Assembly: GCF_011927785.1 (NCBI RefSeq)
Contig: NZ_JAATJK010000001.1
Location: 2,604,001 to 2,668,000, forward strand
Reading direction: 5' to 3'
Length of the DNA: 64,000 nt
Source: Micromonospora profundi
Lineage (GTDB): Bacteria; Actinomycetota; Actinomycetes; Mycobacteriales; Micromonosporaceae
The position numbers and the translations under genes are program-made. The notes beneath the pieces were generated by a model. The model ran no database searches, had not been told where the DNA came from, and was given only the letters and a program-made list of their open reading frames with translations. Below, piece after piece: positions 59,601-64,000 of the stretch; within the stretch, counting starts at the first letter, position 1, and every line of letters starts with the position of its first letter.

Positions 59601-59709
59601 CGACCGGGTGGCCGAACGCCTTCTGTCCGTCCTGGGGCGGGAACGCTTCGACGCCCTGGTCGCCGACGGCATGGAGCTGAGCCCGAGCGAGGCTCGCGCT
59701 CAGCTCTGA
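56674..59709 (+). CDS. AfsR/SARP-type regulator: winged helix, BTAD, AAA/NB-ARC-like ATPase, TPR
   Basis: A large 1011-aa regulator. Residues about 1-95 are an OmpR-like DNA-binding domain (VSADRLIDDLWGED, then LQVRVSQLRKALND and PPGYLLRV). About 95-245 is the bacterial transcriptional activation (BTAD) domain (RLADELGLDPAPELVALHRR). From about 265 an NTPase follows with Walker A LVGPGGVGKTRLA and Walker B LLLVLDNCEHV, then ATSREPLGL and LPLALELAA. The last 400 residues are TPR-like helices. Such proteins activate secondary-metabolite or stress genes. An 11-bp repeat array lies just upstream. ATG 56674 is used; a GTG at 56683, 7 nt after a TACGAT box, may be the real leaderless start. Confidence 0.92.
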   Translation: MTAVQFGVLGPLAVTTDAGEPVVVPGTKVRALLADLLTNRNRVVSADRLIDDLWGEDSPANPAGALQVRVSQLRKALNDAEPGARDLVESRPPGYLLRVEAIDADRFGELARCTDVDRLTEALALWRGDAYADVADAEFVRAEATRLAEQRLAVHERRAEARLARGEHDLVAADLAELVARHPLREGLRAVQLRALYAAGRQSEALDSYTDLRDRLADELGLDPAPELVALHRRILEQDADLSAPPTATTTRDNLPAQLDELIGRAEALSELRTLLPRQRLVTLVGPGGVGKTRLAIEAARTVPGGVRMVELAPLPAGDLGIAERVLGALDVRESPGINLSAVDRLVAALRQRHLLLVLDNCEHVIEPVAELVARLLRAVPGLSVLATSREPLGLTGELLWDVPPLSVPGDGDLDTVRRSAAARLFAARAAAQQRGFRLDARTAPAVAQLCRRLDGLPLALELAATRVRALGVRGVVQRLDDRFRLLATQQRDVPPRQRTLTAVIGWSWDLLDEADRLALARLAVFGDGCTPEAAERVCGSDLDTLARLVDRSLVVLDDAGAAPRYRLLESVAAFCLDRLADADAVRARHAAYYTGLAERADPGLRGAEQQRWLAVLDAETANLRAALDNGGGLRLAVALSWYWYLRGRFTEARRALATRGDEEQEARSAPWRVGFALLQGDEIRPADVHAAVAGGTDERAAWFAANAVIDHSDLTLAAELLPTTVADPWTEAAVLSSRARIAHAMGDQGALESAATRSAALFAKLGDRWGRLVATEWVGGLADMRGEHERAAALYREGLRWAEELALWPQVGSTLSWLAWLAVQTRDYAQGRELAERAYQLALEQATPSAIVFAQMSLALAARRDGKLDVAVTHLSHLVEQGRAEPCPALYLPLVLVELGYAVEQDGDPDGALALHVEAFAAAEAIASTRDTIGPLEGMASAVRSPEAAARLLGAAAAARLVTRSPASPTERDEIDRVAERLLSVLGRERFDALVADGMELSPSEARAQL

Positions 59710-59717
59710 CCAGCCGG

Positions 59718-60272
59718 TCAGGCGGCAGTCCCCGGTCGGTACGTGGCGATGATGACGCCGCTCCTGTGCACCCGGGTGCCGATCAGCTCGAAGGACACCG
59801 GGACGTCCTTCAGTGGGGCGGTGAGGCTGGCGCCTCCCTGGAGCACCGGGCAGATCCAGAACCGGACCTCGTCCACCAGCCCTGCGTGGACCAGCTGCGC
59901 GGTGACCGAGCCGTAGCCGTACTGGATGATGTCGCCCCCGTCCTGGGCCTTGAGCCGGGTGACCTCCTGCACCAGATCACCCTGGAGCACCTCCGTGTTG
60001 TTCCAGGTGGGGTTGGTGAGGGTGGTCGAGGCGACGTACTTCTTGACGTTGTTGAAGTAGGCGGCACCCGTGCTCGGGTCGCTCTCGTCCCGCTGCGGCC
60101 AGGCGGCGGACATGCCGTCGTAGGTGACCCGGCCCATCAGCATCGCGTCGGCCTCGTCCGTCTGCGAACCGGCGAAGGCGGCGGCCTCCTCGTCGAAGTA
60201 CGGCATGGTCCACGTCGGGTTCTCGATGACGCCGTCGAGGGTGATGTAGGTCGAGTTGATGAGTTTGCGCAT
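59718..60272 (-). CDS. Dihydrofolate-reductase-family (RibD C-terminal fold) protein
   Basis: A 184-aa single-domain protein of the YyaP/YwjB-type DHFR-like group. It opens MRKLINSTYITLDGVIENP, has the NADPH-binding ADAMLMGRVTYDGMSAAWP and DIIQYGYGSVTAQLVHAGLV, and ends VRFWICPVLQGG plus a short tail. It should be an NADPH reductase of unknown substrate in the cytoplasm. It converges on the AfsR-type gene with only 8 bp between the stops. The ATG at 60272 has a GGAGA box. Confidence 0.88.
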   Translation of the reverse strand: MRKLINSTYITLDGVIENPTWTMPYFDEEAAAFAGSQTDEADAMLMGRVTYDGMSAAWPQRDESDPSTGAAYFNNVKKYVASTTLTNPTWNNTEVLQGDLVQEVTRLKAQDGGDIIQYGYGSVTAQLVHAGLVDEVRFWICPVLQGGASLTAPLKDVPVSFELIGTRVHRSGVIIATYRPGTAA

Positions 60273-60343
60273 CGGATTCTCCTGGCTGTCGGTCGTGCTC
60301 CGGTGACATCCAGGAGCCTGCCGGCCCGCGCTTACGATTCGCT

Positions 60344-60898
60344 TCAGGTGCCCTTACCGGCGTCGGCGACCGGATCGGTGAGCGGGATCGGCAGCGCCTG
60401 GGTGTCCGCCGTGCCGCCGCCAGCGGAGTGGGCCGGCGCGGGACGGTCGCTGGTGCGGCTGTGCAGGCGTCCCCGCCCGGCCGGCCCGGCACGCCGGGTC
60501 ACCTCGACTGTCACCATCCGCACCGGCGGTGGCGGTGCGGTGAAGCGTCCGACCCCCCAGCGCACCCAGATGGGGATCCGCCCGGCGTCCGCCTCCGCCC
60601 GCAGCTTCTGCACCGTCCGCGCCCGGTCGGTGTGATCGACCTCCACGACGACCGGCGGGCCGTCCGGGCGGGCGCACGCCACGTCGAGTACGGAGTGCCG
60701 CTCCTGCATGGGCGGCGGCAGCGGCACCACGCTTGGCGCCCGCCGGTAGACCCGCCAACCCTGCGCCTGCGCCCAGCGCACCACCGCGTCAATGACCCGT
60801 GCGGTGACCTCGTCGGTGTCCAGGTCGACGAACGTCAGATCGGCAAGCTGACGGCCCAGGTCCGCGGCCAGCCGCTCGCCCTGCGCCGTGTCGTCCAC
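60344..60898 (-). CDS. Hypothetical protein with a possible PD-(D/E)xK-like core
   Basis: A 184-aa protein I cannot name. The first 60 residues are helical (LAADLGRQLADLTFVDLD, VIDAVVRWAQAQGWRVY). Then RHSVLDVACARPDGPPVVVE followed by VDHTDRARTVQKL gives an Asp, about 12 residues, then Glu-x-Asp, and a helix; this is the layout of restriction-endonuclease-like folds, though the match is loose. The last 55 residues are Pro/Ala/Arg-rich and probably disordered. The GTG at 60898 is the first start. No neighbour helps. Confidence 0.65.
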   Translation of the reverse strand: MDDTAQGERLAADLGRQLADLTFVDLDTDEVTARVIDAVVRWAQAQGWRVYRRAPSVVPLPPPMQERHSVLDVACARPDGPPVVVEVDHTDRARTVQKLRAEADAGRIPIWVRWGVGRFTAPPPPVRMVTVEVTRRAGPAGRGRLHSRTSDRPAPAHSAGGGTADTQALPIPLTDPVADAGKGT

Positions 60899-60924
60899 CG
60901 GCGCAGGATAACGCCTCGACCGAG

Positions 60925-61035
60925 TGCGGCCACGGCCGCGGCGAGGTGCTGGGACGCCTCAGCCCACCGTCGCGATGGCGGCGAGGTGCCCGGACGTCTC
61001 AGCCGACAGCGGTCGCGGTGACGGCGAGGTGCTGG
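60925..61035. repeat. Three imperfect copies of an approx. 40-bp unit at the 3' end of the S9 peptidase gene
   Basis: The core GCGAGGTGC occurs at 60941, 60981 and 61024 with similar flanks (for example GGACG.CTCAGCC after the first two). The copy at 61024 codes the natural end of the peptidase (QHLAVTATAVG on the minus strand). The other two lie beyond its stop and would code related peptides (GHLAAIATVG and QHLAAAVAALG). Confidence 0.65.
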
Positions 61036-62843
61036 GCCAGCCACGCGGTGGTGGCCGTGCGGGCGGCCTCGGCCTTGTCGCGGGCCAGGAAGTCGTGGCC
61101 CTCGCCGGCCAGGACCAGATGCCCGTACGGGACGCCGCGAGCGGCGAGGGCCTGCGCCACCTGGGCCGACTCGCCGGCCGGCACGTTCGTGTCGTTGGCG
61201 CCGTGGATGAGCAGCACCGGCACGTCGAGGCGGTCCAGGTGGGTCATCGGCGACAGGTCCCGCAGCAGCTCGGCGTCGCGCACCGGGTCGCCGTACTTGC
61301 TGACGGCGGCGGCGGCGATCCACGGCTCCGTGCCGGCGAAGAACGTCCGGAAGTCGGAGATGCCACACTCGGCCACCCCGGCGGCGAACAGGCCGGGAAA
61401 GTTCACAAGCACCGCGAGGACCAGGTAGCCACCGTAGGAGCGCCCCAGGCAGCCCAGCTGACCCGGCCGGGCCACGCCGCTGTCGAGCAGGAAGTCCGCG
61501 CACGCCGCCACGTCGGCGATCGCGCCGTACCGGCCGGCGAGGTTGTCGGCGGCCACGAAGGTACGCCCGAAGCCGGACGAGCCGCGCACGTTCGGCGCGA
61601 AGACCGCGACGCCCTGCGCGACGAGGGCCTGGAACAGCGGGTTGTAGCAGGGGCGTTCCTGCGCCTCCGGGCCACCGTGCAGGCTGATCGCCGTCGGCCA
61701 GGGGCCGGGGCCGGGCGGCCGGTACAGCCAGCCGGACAGCGGCATTCCGTCGCGCGCCCGCAGGTCCACCAACTGCGGCGCGACTCCACCACCGCCGGCG
61801 CGTGTGGCGGCGGCGTCCGGCCGCAGCGGACGCGGCGCGGCTGTCGCCGGGTCGACGAGCCAGACCTCCCGGGGCTGCACCGGCCCCTGCGCGGTGAGGC
61901 AGAGCAGGTCGCCTCCGGCGGCGAAGACCGCGCCGTCGAGCACCTCCCCCGGCGCCGCGACGGCCCGCTGCACACCGCCGGGAAGGTCGAACAGGCTCAG
62001 CTCGCTGCGCCCGCCGTAGGTGTTCCACAACAGCGCTGCGCGACGCCTGTCGGCGCTGACCGCGACGTACTCCAGCTCGGCGTCCGGTCGTCCGGCGAGC
62101 CGCACCGGCGCCGGCTCGTCCCGGGTCAGGTCGACCCGCACCAGCGCGGCCAGTTCGCTGAACACGTCGGTGCGGGCCAGCACGCTCGTCCCGTCCGGGC
62201 CGAACCAGCCCTGGTCGGTGCTGCCCCGGCCGGTGTCCGGCAGCAGCCGCCGCCGCTCGCCGGTCGCCACGTCCAGCATCTCCAGCCAGCGGGCGTTGCG
62301 CGGGCCACGGCGCAGCAGGGCGGCGCCGGCATCCGCTGTGACGTCCAGCAGGCTGAGCAGGTCGTCCTCGACAAGCACCCGCCGCTGCCCGGTCCCCGCG
62401 TCGATCAGCAGCGCCGTACCCCGCTCTGCGGTCTCGGTGACCGCCATCAGCGCGCCGCCGGGCAGCCACCCGGACAGGGACGCCGAGTGGCGGCCGAAGC
62501 CGGCGACCTGCCGGCGGCGCGTACCGTCGGGGCGCAGCACCCACAGCTCGGTGCGGGGCGCTCCGCCGGGCGCGACGACGCACGCAAGCCACTGCCCGTC
62601 CGGCGACCAGCTCACCGCCAGGACCGGCTCGTCGCCGGTCGGCACCGCGACGGCTTCGGAGGCGTCCACGTCGCGGACCCAGACGCCGGGCGTCCCTGCC
62701 CGGTCGGACAGGAACGCCACCCGCAGGCCGTCCGGGGAGGGCGCGGGTGCGAAGTCCTCGCCGACCGGTGGCGACGGCAGCAGCCGGCGACCGGTCGGGC
62801 GGCCCCGGCGGGTGGTACGCGGCGCCTCGGTCCGTGCCCTCAT
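60999..62843 (-). CDS. S9-family (prolyl-oligopeptidase-like) serine peptidase
   Basis: A 614-aa cytoplasmic peptidase. The N-terminal 370 residues are a WD/TolB-like propeller (APSPDGLRVAFLSDR, VLAVSWSPDGQWLACVV) that gates access. The C-terminal alpha/beta-hydrolase domain has the nucleophile Ser in CLGRSYGGYL, Asp in LIHGANDTNVP and His in AGEGHDFLARD. It would cleave small peptides or acyl-peptides. Its ATG at 62843 directly abuts the TAG of the amidotransferase gene (TAGATG), so the two are coupled. This suggests the peptidase handles a peptide made by that enzyme. Its 3' end is followed by a short repeat. Confidence 0.9.
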   Translation of the reverse strand: MRARTEAPRTTRRGRPTGRRLLPSPPVGEDFAPAPSPDGLRVAFLSDRAGTPGVWVRDVDASEAVAVPTGDEPVLAVSWSPDGQWLACVVAPGGAPRTELWVLRPDGTRRRQVAGFGRHSASLSGWLPGGALMAVTETAERGTALLIDAGTGQRRVLVEDDLLSLLDVTADAGAALLRRGPRNARWLEMLDVATGERRRLLPDTGRGSTDQGWFGPDGTSVLARTDVFSELAALVRVDLTRDEPAPVRLAGRPDAELEYVAVSADRRRAALLWNTYGGRSELSLFDLPGGVQRAVAAPGEVLDGAVFAAGGDLLCLTAQGPVQPREVWLVDPATAAPRPLRPDAAATRAGGGGVAPQLVDLRARDGMPLSGWLYRPPGPGPWPTAISLHGGPEAQERPCYNPLFQALVAQGVAVFAPNVRGSSGFGRTFVAADNLAGRYGAIADVAACADFLLDSGVARPGQLGCLGRSYGGYLVLAVLVNFPGLFAAGVAECGISDFRTFFAGTEPWIAAAAVSKYGDPVRDAELLRDLSPMTHLDRLDVPVLLIHGANDTNVPAGESAQVAQALAARGVPYGHLVLAGEGHDFLARDKAEAARTATTAWLAQHLAVTATAVG

Positions 62844-64000
62844 CTAAACCCCGATCCGCTGCAACCAGAGCTCCAGCAGCCCGAGCTGCCAGAGCGCGTT
62901 CGAACCCAACGTGGTCCGCCGGGCGTTCGGCGCGTCCAGCAACTCCTCCAGGTAGTCCTTGCGGAACAGGCCCCGCTCGCGTGCCTGTCGCGCGGTCAGC
63001 GCGTCGCGGACGTCGTCGAGCAGCGGGCCGGAGAGGTGCCGGATCGCGGGGACCGGAAAGTAGCCCTTCGGGCGGTCGATCACCTCGTCCGGGACGATGC
63101 CCCGGCTCGCCGCCTTCAGCACGCCCTTGCCGCCGTGCGCCAGCTTCAACGCCGGCGGGCAGGCGGCGGCCAGCTCGACCACCTCGTGGTCGAGGAACGG
63201 CACCCGCGCCTCCAGCCCCCAGGCCATCGTCATGTTGTCCACCCGCTTGACCGGGTCGTCGACGAGCATCACCAGGCTGTCCTGGCGCAGCGCCGCGTCC
63301 AGCGCGGTGTCCGCGCCCGGCGCGGCGAAGTGCGCGGTGACGAACTCCAGGCTGGCGTCGTGGTCGAGCATCCACTCGGGCGCCAGCTGGTCGGCGAGCG
63401 CGTCGTGGCGACGGTCGAAGAACACCCTGACGTACGCCTCGACGGCGTCCTCGCGGGCCACGTTCGCCATCGGTGGGTACCAGTCGTAGCCGGCGAAGAT
63501 CTCGTCGGCGCCCTGACCGGACTGCACCACAGTGATCCGCTGCGACACCTCCTCGGAGAGCAGGTGGAACGCCACGCAGTCGTGGCTGACCATCGGCTCG
63601 CTCATCGCCCCGATGGCCGCGTGCACGGCCGGCACGAACCGGTCGCCGCCGATGCGGATCTGCTGGTGGTCGGTGCCGAACTCGCGGGCCACCAGGTCGG
63701 AGTAGTGGAACTCGTCGCCGCTCTCCCCCGCCTTCGCCTCGAACCCGATGCTGAAGGTGGCCAGCCCGGTCTGGCCCTGCTCGGCCAGCAGGGCGACGAT
63801 CAGGCTGGAGTCGATGCCGCCGGAGAGGAGCACGCCGACAGGCACGTCGGCGACCATCCGGCGACGTACGGCGGTGCGCAGCGCGGACATGATCCGCTCC
63901 TGCCACTCGTCCGCGGACATCGGCGGCGCGGCCGCGCGGGTGAACTCCGGCCGCCAGTAGACGGTGTCGGTGCTGCGACCGTCGCCGGTGATCACGCGTA
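62844..64000 (-). CDS. Asparagine-synthetase-like amidotransferase, probably NAGGN type (5' end beyond right edge)
   Basis: The last 385 or so codons are in the window; the N-terminal glutaminase domain is mostly outside. The synthetase domain has the PP-loop VLLSGGIDSSLIVALLAE and the downstream VVQSGQGADEIFAGYDWYPP, then LEARVPFLDHEVVELAA and IDRPKGYFPVPAI. The GADE..GY.WYPP form fits N-acetylglutaminylglutamine amidotransferases, which make the osmolyte NAGGN, better than plain AsnB (family recognition, not a search). The stop abuts the S9 peptidase start. In NAGGN loci a peptidase gene is common, though usually of the M42 family. The upstream synthetase gene, if present, is beyond the edge. 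Confidence 0.82.
   Translation of the reverse strand, partial: RVITGDGRSTDTVYWRPEFTRAAAPPMSADEWQERIMSALRTAVRRRMVADVPVGVLLSGGIDSSLIVALLAEQGQTGLATFSIGFEAKAGESGDEFHYSDLVAREFGTDHQQIRIGGDRFVPAVHAAIGAMSEPMVSHDCVAFHLLSEEVSQRITVVQSGQGADEIFAGYDWYPPMANVAREDAVEAYVRVFFDRRHDALADQLAPEWMLDHDASLEFVTAHFAAPGADTALDAALRQDSLVMLVDDPVKRVDNMTMAWGLEARVPFLDHEVVELAAACPPALKLAHGGKGVLKAASRGIVPDEVIDRPKGYFPVPAIRHLSGPLLDDVRDALTARQARERGLFRKDYLEELLDAPNARRTTLGSNALWQLGLLELWLQRIGV

Overview
The window is very G+C-rich DNA with many GTG starts and chains of 4-bp ATGA/GTGA gene overlaps. It carries typical actinomycete families: an AfsR-type regulator, an ECF41 sigma factor, Tat and lipoprotein signals, and a sortase-anchored surface protein. 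Together with short palindromic intergenic elements of a kind I recall from Micromonospora, this points to a Micromonosporaceae chromosome, probably Micromonospora. That assignment is inference. No rRNA, tRNA, CRISPR array, phage or intact transposon was seen.

Layout. 1-2100: a 2-keto-3-deoxygluconate (KDG) operon (kinase, IclR regulator, KDPG aldolase) with a palindromic operator. 2096-7169: secreted S1 protease, nucleosidase, Tat-exported Rieske lipoprotein, and a membrane-anchored Hsp70 ATPase fused to a beta-propeller. 7395-15923: the most unusual block. Seven translationally coupled minus-strand genes (dehydrogenase, degenerate PTPS-like protein, glycosyltransferase, methyltransferase, flippase-like membrane protein, GTP cyclohydrolase II, RibD-type reductase) lie opposite a coupled CDP-alcohol phosphatidyltransferase and a sulfatase/LtaS-like membrane enzyme. 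I propose a GTP-derived, glycosylated, envelope-directed product of unknown structure. 15989-23851: ECF41 sigma factor behind its own promoter motif, an LPVTG surface protein, a cupin-XRE regulator facing a flavoprotein-methyltransferase fusion, and a DivIVA-like coiled-coil protein.

23870-27028: an ISAs1 transposase remnant and an unknown two-gene membrane operon of atypical composition, followed by about 460 bp without a gene. 27029-31403: a copper-type trio (polytopic membrane protein, cupredoxin lipoprotein, CopC), an RsbW-like kinase, an NTF2-like protein and a MOSC protein. 31454-43803: a nitrogen island with urea transporter urtABCDE, a cytoplasmic AmiC-like sensor, a MarR regulator with a His-rich tail, and urease ureABCFGD.

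44129-50572: organosulfur use. The alkanesulfonate monooxygenase ssuD is divergent from ssuACB, which runs into a SBP56/methanethiol-oxidase-like gene and a polytopic membrane protein. 50679-56319: a haloperoxidase-like hydrolase, a phosphoesterase, and two secreted carbohydrate-active proteins. One of these has a one-base frameshift in its discoidin domain; the other has a LacI-type operator. 56494-64000: a long inverted repeat, a six-copy 11-bp repeat array in front of an AfsR/SARP regulator, a DHFR-fold reductase, a hypothetical protein, an S9 peptidase, and a partial NAGGN-type asparagine synthetase-like amidotransferase cut by the right edge.
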